NCBI GenBank assembly: GCA_022768805.1 | Contig: JALELB010000004.1 | Span: 1-51,442 of the forward strand | DNA: 51,442 bases | Direction: 5' to 3' | Origin: Ruminococcus sp. | GTDB lineage: Bacteria > Bacillota > Clostridia > Oscillospirales > Ruminococcaceae | Shown: one piece after another, positions 14,447-24,106 of the stretch | Numbering within the stretch: position 1 is the stretch's first letter | How the letters are laid out: each line of letters opens with the position of its first letter | The notes under the pieces: model-generated | Databases searched by the model: none | What the model was told of the DNA's origin: nothing | Seen by the model: only the letters and a program-made list of their open reading frames with translations | Made by a program: the position numbers and the translations under genes

Positions 14447-16773
14447 CAGGACAACAGCCCCCCTTCCTCCACATATTCGGACAGCTCATAAGTGGTGCCG
14501 TTCAGGCTGATCTGTCCTGTTTTCAGGTTGACCTTTGTCACCGTACCGTCTGCATAGGTTGTGGTGATGACGTCGTCCTGCTGGATATAATCCACAATGG
14601 TCTGGTTGCTGACTGCTGCGGTCACCGTGCTTGCCAGCTTGTATTCCTGAGCAGCCGTATCCAGCCAGTTCGCATAATGGGCATAGTAGTAAATGTCGAA
14701 GTCCGTATCCTTCAGCTCGCTGGTTTCCTCATGCAGCAGATCGTAGTGCAGATTGCTGCCGGTGGCGATGGCCTGGAGCAGCAGCCGCTCGGAATCCGCA
14801 GAGCCGTTGATGGCCGTGGTGGCATAGGGCATCACCCCGTGCAGCACCAGCTGATAGAAGGGCAGATCCTCGTCGAACACGTCAAAGCCGCTGGAGGACA
14901 GGGGCACATTGGTCACATGATCCACATAGGGCAGCGCATAGGCATTGGCGGTGTTGGCCAGTACAGAGCCCACGCCGCTTTGCAGGCCGGACAGGCTGTC
15001 CGCCATAATCCGCTTCATCGCATCCCGGGAGATGGCCTTCTTGCCGTAATCTCCGTAAAGCACCGAGGTCATTTCTCCGATGCATACTCCGGGAATCCCC
15101 GCCTGGGTGTAATTGTCGGTCAGATCGCTGTAAATATCCCTGAACTTATTGGGAGACAGCAGGGAGATGGTGTCCTTGAAGCTGTCCGGAGTGCCGAATG
15201 CCCGCTCATAGCTGACAAGCCGGGAGTAGGAGCCGGATACCCGGATAGCAGTATCGGTAAAGGAGAAGAAGCCCTGACCGGAGTAGAATTTCTTGTTGTT
15301 GACTGTGGGATAGTAGGCGATGCCGTTGTCCTGCATATACTGGGTGAGATCCTTGAAATCGCTCTTGCCGCCCAGCACTCCGGCAGCCTTTGCCTTATAA
15401 TCCACCTTGCCGGCGATGCCCGCATTGGTCCAGTTGTTGAGGGCCACCACCATGTCATCCACGCCCCGGTCCTTCAGGCCGGTGAGAATCTCACGGGTCT
15501 GGTCAAAATCCGTCATGGCGGTTTTTAGAGTAACCGGAATACCCAGAATATTGGTGGGCTTCTCCACCCCGCCGTAAATGTCCACATAAAGGTCGGAGCT
15601 GTTGGCTTCCGCCCTGGTCTTTACTCCGCCGTCGGTGGTCAGGTAATTCCGGTAGGCTGCCGCCACGTCCACATAATCCGTTGTGCCGGCTGTGTCCGCT
15701 ACGGGATAATACCGCACCGCAATCTCCTTGGTCTTGATGTCACCGCTTTCAAATACCGTCAGCGGAGTCGTATCGCCGCCCATGTAGAAGGTATCCGTGG
15801 AACGGAGGATAAACTGGAAGTTGCAGATATTGTAGCTGCTCTTGGACTGGCCAGCCACGGCTGCATTGATCTGGGCATTGCTGTCCCCCTTATCCGCCAC
15901 CACCATCAGGGCATTGTCATCCCGGACAATACCGTACATGGGGAAGTATACCTGCTCGGTAACAGCGCCCTTGATGTTGGGCACTGCGGTAATGTCCTTG
16001 CCGTATACCCGCTGGGCATACACGGAGGCATTGGTCTTGCCGTTGTTGAAATTGATCCGTGCACCGCTGCCGTCCGGCACCACAAAATAGCCCTGGGCTT
16101 CGCTGTCCCCTGCCCCGAAGGCAGTCAGCAGCTTGACGGAGGTCAGCAGCTTTTCAGAGGTATCCTTTTCGTCGATCTTTTCCGTGTTGATCCGGACACT
16201 CAGGTAATCATCCTTCAGGGTATATTCCACCGGGATCTTAATGCCCGCCTTCCGGAAGTTGTAAACCACCTTGACCCCGTCCGTGATGCCGCTGTATGTA
16301 TAGGCGCATCGGCTGGGATCTCCGGAACGGACATTGGAGGTGCTCCGGCTTCCCGGATCCCCGTATTCGATCGTCAGGGCGGAAGCAAGCTCCTTGCGCA
16401 GGGTGGGGGTGGCGTTGGGATCTCCCGCCGCATTATAGGGGGAGGACCACCAGATGTAGCCTGTTTCCTTGTTTTTCAGTGCGAAAATATCCTCAATGGG
16501 ATTTTCCTCTGTGGCGTTTTCATAATCCCACACATAAAAGATCAGCTTGTCGTTCTCGGCAGCAACGATCATGCTGTCCAGAACCTGCTGCTCCGTGCGG
16601 GCAACAAAATCCTCGCTTACGGTGCTTTCGCCGGTTTCCTCTCCGTCGGATGCGGCGGGCTTATCCCCGGCAGCATCCTGGTCGCCCTCGGAATTGACCA
16701 CAATAGAGCCGGCGGACACCATCATGGACATGGCAAGGAAGCAAGCGAGCATCCGTTTCCATTTCGTCTGCAT
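14446..16773 (-). CDS. DUF5696-type exported protein
   Basis: A 775-residue exported protein: signal peptide (about 1-25, MQTKWKRMLACFLAMSMMVS), an acidic linker, a beta-rich domain (about 60-390; contains IWWSSPYNAAGD and FVVPDGSGARINFNNG), then a region that looks like a TIM-barrel (about 410-700; DDMVVALNNWTNAGI, YYPTVNNKKF, GVCIGEMTSVLYGDYG) as in glycoside hydrolases, and a C-terminal beta piece. I recognise it as the DUF5696 family, often found with sugar ABC permeases in Paenibacillus and clostridia. No enzymatic activity is established to my knowledge; acidic residues in the barrel-like part would be candidates. It lies between permease pairs with the Yip1 and NHL genes. Confidence 0.8.
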   Translation of the reverse strand: MQTKWKRMLACFLAMSMMVSAGSIVVNSEGDQDAAGDKPAASDGEETGESTVSEDFVARTEQQVLDSMIVAAENDKLIFYVWDYENATEENPIEDIFALKNKETGYIWWSSPYNAAGDPNATPTLRKELASALTIEYGDPGSRSTSNVRSGDPSRCAYTYSGITDGVKVVYNFRKAGIKIPVEYTLKDDYLSVRINTEKIDEKDTSEKLLTSVKLLTAFGAGDSEAQGYFVVPDGSGARINFNNGKTNASVYAQRVYGKDITAVPNIKGAVTEQVYFPMYGIVRDDNALMVVADKGDSNAQINAAVAGQSKSSYNICNFQFILRSTDTFYMGGDTTPLTVFESGDIKTKEIAVRYYPVADTAGTTDYVDVAAAYRNYLTTDGGVKTRAEANSSDLYVDIYGGVEKPTNILGIPVTLKTAMTDFDQTREILTGLKDRGVDDMVVALNNWTNAGIAGKVDYKAKAAGVLGGKSDFKDLTQYMQDNGIAYYPTVNNKKFYSGQGFFSFTDTAIRVSGSYSRLVSYERAFGTPDSFKDTISLLSPNKFRDIYSDLTDNYTQAGIPGVCIGEMTSVLYGDYGKKAISRDAMKRIMADSLSGLQSGVGSVLANTANAYALPYVDHVTNVPLSSSGFDVFDEDLPFYQLVLHGVMPYATTAINGSADSERLLLQAIATGSNLHYDLLHEETSELKDTDFDIYYYAHYANWLDTAAQEYKLASTVTAAVSNQTIVDYIQQDDVITTTYADGTVTKVNLKTGQISLNGTTYELSEYVEEGGLLS

Positions 16774-16791
16774 TCAATCACGCTCCCTTTC

Positions 16792-17421
16792 TCAGACCTT
16801 GACACGGTATGCGATTTCCGTGTAGATGGAGTAAATGAATACGTAAACCTGCTGGAACAGGGAAAGCAGGAGTACAAGCAGGAACAGAATCGCCAGCATA
16901 GCAGCCAGCGTCAGCAGGATCGCACCCACTGTTTTCAGAAAGCTGTACTGATGCACGGTCTTGATGGCCATGAACAGCAGGATGCCCGACCAGAGCATGC
17001 CGATGATGTACACAGCGCTGATGAACACGGATTCGTCCCGGATCAGAATGTGGGAGAGGATCACACAGATGAACTGCTGCGCCACATAGGGGATCAGGGC
17101 ATAGGCGCTGTAAATGCAGATGTTCCGCATGGAGCCTTCTCCGTCCAGCCAGGTGCTGATCGCCCAGTTGCCCACAACCCATACGGCAAAGACCACAATG
17201 CTCTGCACCAGGTAGGGAATGATATTGAAGGTCTTGTCATAGGTGGCAACGAACTGGAAGCCGGTGAGTCGGGCGCTTGCCAGCATGGACAAAAACAACA
17301 GGAACACGATCAGAAAGGCAATCTTTAAAGAGCCGCCCTTTTTCCAGCGCAGATCCTCAAAGCCCTCGAAGGGGTGGAACACCACATGGGAGACCCACTG
17401 CTTCTGCGTCAGATCCATCAT
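16792..17421 (-). CDS. Yip1-family integral membrane protein
   Basis: A 209-residue protein with five predicted membrane helices (about 33-50, 70-92, 104-126, 133-155, 163-192) and an N-terminal [13 protein letters not shown] stretch typical of the bacterial Yip1/YIP1 group. Bacterial members have no known function. It starts with ATG overlapping the stop of the NHL gene by four bases and precedes the DUF5696 gene by 18 bases. Tight packing between an extracytoplasmic propeller protein and an exported barrel protein suggests a scaffold or transport accessory role (inference). Confidence 0.82.
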   Translation of the reverse strand: MMDLTQKQWVSHVVFHPFEGFEDLRWKKGGSLKIAFLIVFLLFLSMLASARLTGFQFVATYDKTFNIIPYLVQSIVVFAVWVVGNWAISTWLDGEGSMRNICIYSAYALIPYVAQQFICVILSHILIRDESVFISAVYIIGMLWSGILLFMAIKTVHQYSFLKTVGAILLTLAAMLAILFLLVLLLSLFQQVYVFIYSIYTEIAYRVKV

Positions 17422-18920
17422 TGTGCATCACCCTCCTTCCCTGCAGCTTCCTGGGTACGTTTCTTTTTGCGCCATCTGTAGAAGCCGTAGCCTCCTATGA
17501 TGAGCACCAGCGCGCCGATGATGATGATATTGAAATATTTCTTCAGAAACTCGGAACGATAGCCCTCAAAGGCCTCGTTGTACCGGTAGGGGGAATCCGC
17601 CAGCTTGGCGTATTTCATGGATTCCGCATAGTCTCCCTTCTTGAGCATGGCGCTGGCGATGCCGATGTATGCCCGGCGGTAGTTGCCGTCCCGCTTGAGG
17701 ACCTCCTGCCAGGGCTCCAGCGCTTCTTCATAGTAGCCTGCGTTGTACAGGTTGGTAGCCTCATGGACGATGCTGCCGAAGGACGTTTCCCCGAAGATGG
17801 TAACGGTGTTCTTGCCCGCATCCAGCACATAGATGTTGGTATCCAGGGTTTCCAGGGCGCTGACCTGCTTGAAGCCGCCTACCTGATCTCCGGTGGTGCC
17901 CAGGATAAAGAGCAGGTTGCACTCCTCGTCATACTGGAATACCCGGCCGGTGGTCAGATCCAGACAGTTGATCATGCCATCGTCGGAAATGTCAATATCC
18001 ACAATCCGGGTGGCGTAGGTTGTACCGCTGTACCAGAGGCTGTTGCTGTCGCCCCAGTAAACCTCATAGTCTGCAAACAGGTTGTACCCCGCAGGGTTCA
18101 CCTTCTTGACCCGGTCCGTCTGCTGGGTGGAGGATTCGGTAGAGGTGAAAATAAAGCCCTCAGCGTCCAGGTCGAAATTGGAAAAGCCCGAGGGAACCGA
18201 CGCCTTCATCTTGTCCCGCATCTCGTCAGTGGCAATGGCGCTCCAGAAATACCGGGCGGCGACCTCTGCGCTCTGCTCCACACGGTTTGCGCCGTAAAAG
18301 CCGGTAAAGTTCCCCTTTGGGTCAAATACACAGGCGCCGCTGGTGGTATTGTTCAGCACCACGTACACGTTGCATGCCTTGTCCACCAGCACCTTCTGGG
18401 GCAGAAAGGTCAGATCCTGGTCGTAAACCTCGGATTCCGGCTTGGTGATCTCCATTTTCACGTTGCCCTCAGTATCGCTGATGAGCACCCGGGAATTCTC
18501 CGTATCCGCAATATACACCAGCTTATTTTCCGGAGAGACAAATACGCCGGTGGGATTTTTCAGGGTGGTCACGCTGCCGTCCGGCAGGGTAAATTTCTCC
18601 AGCACGTTCAGTACCCTGGTCCATTCCGTATCCACCACCACGATCCGGTTGTTGCCCTTATCGCATACATAGAACTGGTTCTGGTAGTCCCGGAAGATGT
18701 CCGAAGGATTCGCAAAGTGGGAGATGCCCAGATCCTCGCCGGAAACGGAACGCTCCGCAATGTACCCTGCCTGGGAGGGAATGGCCTCGCCCCATCTGTC
18801 GTAGTTGTATACGTCATAGGGCTCATCTGCAAAGGCTCCGAGAGGCAGAGCCCCGGCCAGCAGAACGCCTGTCAGCGCCGCTGTACAGAATTTACGCAGT
18901 CGTTTGTTCAATATACTCAT
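17418..18920 (-). CDS. NHL-propeller/TPR protein anchored in the membrane
   Basis: A 500-residue exported protein: signal peptide (1-31, ending GAFA), about six NHL-like propeller repeats (about 55-390; [67 protein letters not shown]), a TPR-like helical part (about 395-455; [20 protein letters not shown]), one membrane helix near 465-485 ([17 protein letters not shown]) and a basic cytosolic tail (RWRKKKR). So the propeller faces outward. NHL propellers bind proteins or glycans; here it may present substrate to the transporter or report on it (inference). Confidence 0.82.
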   Translation of the reverse strand: MSILNKRLRKFCTAALTGVLLAGALPLGAFADEPYDVYNYDRWGEAIPSQAGYIAERSVSGEDLGISHFANPSDIFRDYQNQFYVCDKGNNRIVVVDTEWTRVLNVLEKFTLPDGSVTTLKNPTGVFVSPENKLVYIADTENSRVLISDTEGNVKMEITKPESEVYDQDLTFLPQKVLVDKACNVYVVLNNTTSGACVFDPKGNFTGFYGANRVEQSAEVAARYFWSAIATDEMRDKMKASVPSGFSNFDLDAEGFIFTSTESSTQQTDRVKKVNPAGYNLFADYEVYWGDSNSLWYSGTTYATRIVDIDISDDGMINCLDLTTGRVFQYDEECNLLFILGTTGDQVGGFKQVSALETLDTNIYVLDAGKNTVTIFGETSFGSIVHEATNLYNAGYYEEALEPWQEVLKRDGNYRRAYIGIASAMLKKGDYAESMKYAKLADSPYRYNEAFEGYRSEFLKKYFNIIIIGALVLIIGGYGFYRWRKKKRTQEAAGKEGDAQ

Positions 18921-18929
18921 CCTCCCCGC

Positions 18930-19802
18930 TTAGTCCTTGATTCCGGAATGTGCCATTGTTTCAATGACATTCTTCTGTGCAAGCATGAAGAACACCACCG
19001 GCGGAATCAGCATGAAGACCGCAGCCGCCATGGCCACGCCTGCACGGGCAAGACCGGCGGATGCCGCCTGCTGTACAACGGTGGGCAGTGTTTTCTTCGC
19101 CTCGTCATACACAAGGCTGCCGCCCTGAATGTTCCAGGCACCCTGGAAGGCGAAAATGCTCATGGTCATCAGCGCAGGCTTCTGGTTGGGGATGACGATC
19201 CGCCAGCAGGTGGTGAACATGTTGGCACCGTCCACCTTTGCGGCTTCGATCATGGCATCCGGCACCTGGCTCATGGACTGGCGCATCAGGAACAGGCCCA
19301 TCGCCGAAGCAATGGAGGGCAGAATCAGCGCCTTGGTGGTATTGATGAGGTTCAGCTCGGACATCACCATGTACTGCATAATGTAAATGACATTGCTGTT
19401 ATAAAGCAGGGAAACCACAATGATCTTGTTGATGATCCCGTTGCCGGGGAATTTGCACTTTGCAAGCACAAACGCCGCCATGGATGCCACGATGCACTGT
19501 GCCACGGTAACAACCACAGTCACGAACACGCTGTTCCACACGTAGCGGGAGAAGGGCACCCACATCTGTCCCAGTACCCGGAACATATCCCGGAAATTAT
19601 CCAGAGTGGGGTTCATGGGGTAAAACTTCGGCGGGAAGATGAACAGCTCCTCCACAGGCTTGATGGAGGTGACGATAGCCAGGTAGATGGGAAATACCAT
19701 GAACAGACCCAGCACGGTCAGAAAGAGGAAAATGGCGATGCTGCCGCCGATCTTGCGTCCTGCACGCTTGTTGGACGCTTTGAGCTTTGATGTATCGGTC
19801 AT
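18930..19802 (-). CDS. Carbohydrate ABC transporter permease (MalG-like)
   Basis: A 290-residue CUT1 permease with six predicted membrane helices and the EAA loop MIEAAKVDGANMFTTCW (about 190-206). The C-terminal segment FMLAQKNVIETMAHSGIKD is typical of the group. Twelve bases after its MalF-like partner. With that partner and the large solute-binding protein upstream it makes an ordinary sugar importer core. Confidence 0.92.
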   Translation of the reverse strand: MTDTSKLKASNKRAGRKIGGSIAIFLFLTVLGLFMVFPIYLAIVTSIKPVEELFIFPPKFYPMNPTLDNFRDMFRVLGQMWVPFSRYVWNSVFVTVVVTVAQCIVASMAAFVLAKCKFPGNGIINKIIVVSLLYNSNVIYIMQYMVMSELNLINTTKALILPSIASAMGLFLMRQSMSQVPDAMIEAAKVDGANMFTTCWRIVIPNQKPALMTMSIFAFQGAWNIQGGSLVYDEAKKTLPTVVQQAASAGLARAGVAMAAAVFMLIPPVVFFMLAQKNVIETMAHSGIKD

Positions 19803-19814
19803 CGGTTTCCCTCC

Positions 19815-20747
19815 TTAATCCATGTACTTGCTCAACAGCTTGCTGATGAGCTTGTTGGCAAGGAACATGAAGATAAACAGCACCATACAGATTGCAGACG
19901 CATAGCCCATTTCGTAGCGCACCCAGCCGTAGTCAAAGGCGTGGGTCATAATGGTGTGGGCTGCGTAGTCGGTGCTGGGGAAGCCCACCAGGTTCCGGGC
20001 CACAATATCGGCGGTAAAGGAGCTGACAATCTGCATAACCGCAGCAAACATGAGCTGGGGCCCCATAGAGGGGATGGTGATGTAGATCAGCTCCTGCCAA
20101 CGATTCTTGATGCCTTCGATGGCACCTGCCTCGTACTGGGAACGGTCAATGTTCTGGAAGCCTGCACGCAGCGCCAGGAAGCCTGCACCAAGACTGATCC
20201 ACAGCTGTACCACAATGACTACCCCCAGAATGTACTGGGAGTCGGTAAGCCACTGTACTGCGTAGGTGTTGATGCCCAGGTTGATGAGCACTGCGTTGGC
20301 AATGCCGTAGGTATCGCCGCTGAAAATCAGCTGCCACACGGTGTATACATTCGCCATGGAGGGCGCATAGAAAATCAGGGTGAAAATGGTTTTGAGCTTC
20401 GGATGCAGCTCGTTGATGAGCCATGCCAGCAAGAAGCAAAGCACATAGCTGATGGGGCCGGTGAACAGTGCGAACACCAGCGTTACACGGATGGATTTCA
20501 CAAAAATGGCATCCGAAATAAACAGGTTGTAGAAGTTGGACAGCCCCACCCACTTGGGGAACTGTACCATGTTAAAGTCCGTCATGCCCATAGGCAGGGA
20601 CATGATAACCGGAATGATGGTGAATACCAGGAAGAACAGCATAAAGGGAAACAGCATCAGATAGCATTCCTTGTTCTGCTTCATCTGCATCCAGACATAA
20701 TGCCGCTGCTCCTTTTTGCTTCTCTGCCCGATTGCGTCCTTATCCAA
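19815..20747 (-). CDS. Sugar ABC transporter permease (MalF-like)
   Basis: A 310-residue CUT1 permease with a cytosolic N-terminal stretch, then six predicted membrane helices from CYLMLFPFMLFFLVFTIIPV (about 30-50) on. EAA loop: RSQYEAGAIEGIKNRWQEL (about 215-233). It follows the solute-binding protein gene by 29 bases and precedes the MalG-like gene by 12. Likely pairs with 18930-19802. Confidence 0.92.
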   Translation of the reverse strand: MDKDAIGQRSKKEQRHYVWMQMKQNKECYLMLFPFMLFFLVFTIIPVIMSLPMGMTDFNMVQFPKWVGLSNFYNLFISDAIFVKSIRVTLVFALFTGPISYVLCFLLAWLINELHPKLKTIFTLIFYAPSMANVYTVWQLIFSGDTYGIANAVLINLGINTYAVQWLTDSQYILGVVIVVQLWISLGAGFLALRAGFQNIDRSQYEAGAIEGIKNRWQELIYITIPSMGPQLMFAAVMQIVSSFTADIVARNLVGFPSTDYAAHTIMTHAFDYGWVRYEMGYASAICMVLFIFMFLANKLISKLLSKYMD

Positions 20748-20776
20748 AAGTAACCCTCCTTTTTCTCACAGTGTCC

Positions 20777-23737
20777 CTATTCAAGTCCGAGATTTTCACG
20801 CTTTCGGGTGATCTCATCGTTGATGTCGTCGTTGTATTTCATCAGCGTATCTCTCGGATTCGCGTCCACGTTGTTGACAGTCTCACGGAATGCGTTCATA
20901 ATATTCCGGGTTACTGCATAGGATGCGGGAATGATGGGGATTTCCACCAGCTCATCCCGCTGGGCGTTCAGCTTGGCAAGCTCCTCAGAGGACCAGGACA
21001 GCTGCTTTAAGGCTTCGGTGTTTGCCGCATCAAACCGGCCCATCTGGCCCAGAAGGCCTTCAATGTTCATACCGTATGCCACCTGGGTTTCGGTGGAGGA
21101 GAACCAGCGGACAAACTTCCATGCGTTTTCCTTATTTGCCACGCTGTTGAAGATAATGGATGCACTGCCGGAGGAATTGCTGGCGTGGGAAATGGTGCCG
21201 TCCTCATTCAACGTGCCGGGAACCGTGGTGAAATCCCACAGGCCCTTGATTTCCGGAGAGGCAACCTCCAGCTGGTTGAAGAAGGTGTAGTTGGAAACCA
21301 CCATGGGGTAAAGACCGGTACGGAACCGGCTGAATGCGTCATAGGTCTGCTCAAACTCGTACTTGGTGTAGAATTCCGTCCAGGTTTCAAAGGACTGTAC
21401 CGCCCGGATGTCGTCAAAGGTGGTACGGGTCTGGGCGTCATTATAATAGTTGAGTCCCTTTTGCAAGGTGAGCATCGCATAGGTGTGTCCGGCCTCCGTT
21501 GCGGGGGATACATTGGCAGGGGGCAGAATCAGACCCACGCCCATGTAGTTTCTCTGCAGCGCCGGCAGCATGTCGATAAGCTCCTGCCAGGTCTGGGGCG
21601 GAGCCGTAAAGCCAAGCTCACCGAGAATGTCCTTCCGGTAGAAGAGCATGGGCCAGTTCTGGGAAATGGGCAGGCCGTAGGTGCCTCCCTCATACTGATA
21701 CTGAACCGTTGCGTTCTTCTGGAACCAGCCCTCGGTTTCCTTGTAATCCGCAAACTGGGACATATCCACCAGCAGACCCCGGGCTGCCAGGTTTACCGGA
21801 AATTCGCCGCCGATAAACAGCGCCACGTCCGGCTGCTTATCCGCCAGGGCAGCCTCCACGATACCGCCCACCACCAGGTTGACGGAAACGGGGATGCCGG
21901 TTTCCTCCATAAAGTCGGATTCCGCCAGCTGCTTCACAACCTGTGCCTGGTCACGACCAAGCTGTACCCATACATTCAGCACTTCGTCGGAGTCCCCGTC
22001 AATGTCGGACAGGGTGGTGTAATCCTCGGTAAAGGAGCCGATGAACGCCTTCCAGTTGAATGCCAGCTGGGAGAAGAATTTTTCATCCACAGAGCTGAAC
22101 TGCTGATCCGCAGAAGCCAGTTCAATATAGTCAACCTCCAGGGGCTGATCCCGGTAGTCCCGCATCCAGGCGGAAATGGCGGTGATATTGTCCTTGATCT
22201 GGGTCAGATAATCGGGAATCCGGATGGGCTTTTCCATGCACTTTTCCAGAATTACCGTCATACGGGTCAGTGCCGCTGCCTCGGAGCCCTCGGTACCGGA
22301 CAGGGATTCGATCTCCCGCTGCACGGTGCTGAGCCGGTCGTAGAGATCCTGGAACTCGTCCAGGATTTCCGGAATCTTTTTGTGGACATTATAGTCCGTG
22401 TACTTATCCGGGTCCGGGCCGGTAATCATCAGGATCTTCCGGTAACAGGTGTTCAGATCCAGCACGATGGAATCCAGCCGGCGCATAGCGTCCCCGATTT
22501 CGCCGGGCACTACCTCCAGGGTCAGGGTATGTACCTGATCGCCGGTCAGATATACATAAATGTAATCGCCGCTGGCGTCCTTGGGGGAGGTAACACTCCA
22601 CTCCGTATCATAGAAGAACTTGATCTGGTTCAGTTCCTCATACTGCACCTTGCCGTCCACCAGCAGCCGCCGGTTGGAATAGAAGCCCCGCATATCCTGC
22701 TGCCGGGCCTTGATGCCGATCTTGTACCAGCCGTCTCCGGTGAGCTTATTGTCCTCGCTGTCGTTGATGTTCCAGGTGATGGTCTGCATGGCTTTTTTCC
22801 AGTTGCCGCTGCCGATGGTATTGTAGACCATCTTGGTGGGGTTGGCAGGAGAAGCCAGGTAGGAGGAATTGTCATAGGTGGGGTAAAGGGTAGAGTCGGA
22901 CTTGTAGTCAGCCTGTTCGCCCTCCAGCCGGATCAGGGTGGAGGGGGTGGCGGACAGGGCGGAAGCGTCCGGCTTGGAATCCGCATAGGGAGCGGATGCT
23001 TCCGGCTGGGAAAAGGCAATATACTCCAGCGCAATATTGGCCTTTACGCCGCTTAGGGTCAGGGTATGTGTCCCCGCCTCCAGATAGAAGATCAACGGAT
23101 CGTTGAACAGACCGTCCACATCCTGTAGATAGGTGGACATCCAGGCGCCGCTCTGTACCTGAGAGGGGCGGACCTGATTGCCCCGGCTGTCCACGTAGAT
23201 GTCCTTTTCGTTGACCCACCGCTTGTTCAGGGTGATCCGGGAAGCGGTGTCGTAGGGGGATTCCCCGTCAATGAGCATGGAAAGCTCGATGGTGGTGGCG
23301 GTGGTTTCGATGGGGAAATAGGACATTTTTGCACAGTACACGCCGGTCTGGGCAACGGTGAATTTGTAATTGACCGTTCCCTCGGAGCTGTCCCAGATCA
23401 GCACGTTGTCCCGGGTATCCTCCTCCGTGCCGTAGGCGCCCACCGAGAAGCTGCCCCCTTCTGTGGAATCATACTCTGCGCCGGGCATCATGATCTCCAC
23501 ATCCGGCCGGTTGCCGCCGCAGTAAACATCGTAGTAGTCGCTGTATGTATGCTGTTCCACATACATGGGGGTATCCCCCTCTGCAGCGTCCCCCGGCAGC
23601 AGGGAGATTTCCTCCCGGGTATCCGACGTTTCCGCCGCAAATGCTGAGAACGGTACCGCTGTCAGGGACAGCGCCGCCGCAAGCACAGCCGACAGCGCCC
23701 CCGCTGCCACTTTTCTTTTCTTCTTTGCGTTTCTCAC
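20777..23737 (-). CDS. Very large extracellular solute-binding protein with N-terminal carbohydrate-binding-like domains
   Basis: At 986 residues this is about twice the usual sugar-binding protein. A signal peptide (1-34, ending SAFA) has no lipobox. Two beta-sandwich regions follow (about 50-255 and 265-435; VGAYGTEEDTRDNVL, KFTVAQTGVYCAKMSYF, LEAGTHTLTLSGVKANIALE), looking like galactose-binding-type modules. A helical region spans about 450-620 (EILDEFQDLYDRLSTVQREI). The bilobal binding protein fold is about 625-986 (PDVALFIGGEFPVNLAARG, YGLPISQNWPMLFYRKDIL, NKENAWKFVRWFSSTETQ). GTG start with GGTGGAG just upstream. First gene of the eight-gene operon behind a consensus promoter. Probably captures a complex glycan at the surface (inference). 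Confidence 0.85.
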   Translation of the reverse strand: MRNAKKKRKVAAGALSAVLAAALSLTAVPFSAFAAETSDTREEISLLPGDAAEGDTPMYVEQHTYSDYYDVYCGGNRPDVEIMMPGAEYDSTEGGSFSVGAYGTEEDTRDNVLIWDSSEGTVNYKFTVAQTGVYCAKMSYFPIETTATTIELSMLIDGESPYDTASRITLNKRWVNEKDIYVDSRGNQVRPSQVQSGAWMSTYLQDVDGLFNDPLIFYLEAGTHTLTLSGVKANIALEYIAFSQPEASAPYADSKPDASALSATPSTLIRLEGEQADYKSDSTLYPTYDNSSYLASPANPTKMVYNTIGSGNWKKAMQTITWNINDSEDNKLTGDGWYKIGIKARQQDMRGFYSNRRLLVDGKVQYEELNQIKFFYDTEWSVTSPKDASGDYIYVYLTGDQVHTLTLEVVPGEIGDAMRRLDSIVLDLNTCYRKILMITGPDPDKYTDYNVHKKIPEILDEFQDLYDRLSTVQREIESLSGTEGSEAAALTRMTVILEKCMEKPIRIPDYLTQIKDNITAISAWMRDYRDQPLEVDYIELASADQQFSSVDEKFFSQLAFNWKAFIGSFTEDYTTLSDIDGDSDEVLNVWVQLGRDQAQVVKQLAESDFMEETGIPVSVNLVVGGIVEAALADKQPDVALFIGGEFPVNLAARGLLVDMSQFADYKETEGWFQKNATVQYQYEGGTYGLPISQNWPMLFYRKDILGELGFTAPPQTWQELIDMLPALQRNYMGVGLILPPANVSPATEAGHTYAMLTLQKGLNYYNDAQTRTTFDDIRAVQSFETWTEFYTKYEFEQTYDAFSRFRTGLYPMVVSNYTFFNQLEVASPEIKGLWDFTTVPGTLNEDGTISHASNSSGSASIIFNSVANKENAWKFVRWFSSTETQVAYGMNIEGLLGQMGRFDAANTEALKQLSWSSEELAKLNAQRDELVEIPIIPASYAVTRNIMNAFRETVNNVDANPRDTLMKYNDDINDEITRKRENLGLE

Positions 23738-23907
23738 GTTTCTCCACCTTTCTGTGCATCCGCAGACTGTGGTTCGCCTGCGTGCGAAAATCCTGTGATT
23801 CCGGACAATACTCCCAGGGCTTGCCTGTGCGCCCTGCAGCGTATTGCGTTAATAAATATATTTTTATTTAAATCCAAGCGTTCTGATTTGCACAAGTGTA
23901 CAAAAAT

Positions 23908-23936
23908 ATTATATCAACCAGCAAGCCGTTTGTCAA
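23908..23936 (-). promoter_or_regulatory. Promoter of the eight-gene SBP/permease/NHL/Yip1/DUF5696 operon
   Basis: On the minus strand TTGACA (23936-23931) and TATAAT (23913-23908) are both perfect with a 17-base spacer. The leader to the GTG start is about 165 nt, long enough for regulation, but no known riboswitch was recognised. Confidence 0.8.
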
Positions 23937-24036
23937 GGTGTAGAAAAAAGGTTTTCCCAGCCCTGGTATAATTGTACAGGATGCAGAGGAATCGTCCTTT
24001 CTCCCACCGGTATGAAGACTATTTTTCTTCGTTCCG

Positions 24037-24074
24037 GTCAATTAAATAAAGCTCGCTTCGCATTATTTAATGAC
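24037..24074 (-). terminator. AT-rich hairpin downstream of the oligopeptide-binding gene (weak terminator candidate)
   Basis: GTCA-ATTAAATAA and ATTATTTAA-TGAC pair around a GC-GC capped loop, 33 bases after the stop of the gene at 24107. The tail on the minus strand is not a clean U run, so termination is uncertain. Confidence 0.35.
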
Positions 24075-24106
24075 AATATTGCTCTGTGTTATATCCATAT
24101 TGCCCG

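Larger units (their letters stand above)
23738..24106. other. 369-bp gene-free interval between the SBP operon and the oligopeptide-binding gene
   Basis: AT-rich. It holds the strong minus-strand promoter of the SBP operon (23908-23936) and an AT-rich hairpin (24037-24074) following the oligopeptide-binding gene. A TATAAT at 23967-23972 on plus lacks a credible -35 and has no gene behind it. No small coding region is supported. Confidence 0.6.

Noticed and set aside
23967..23972. Plus-strand TATAAT as a promoter
   Set aside because: No acceptable -35 at 16-18 bases and no gene follows on plus.
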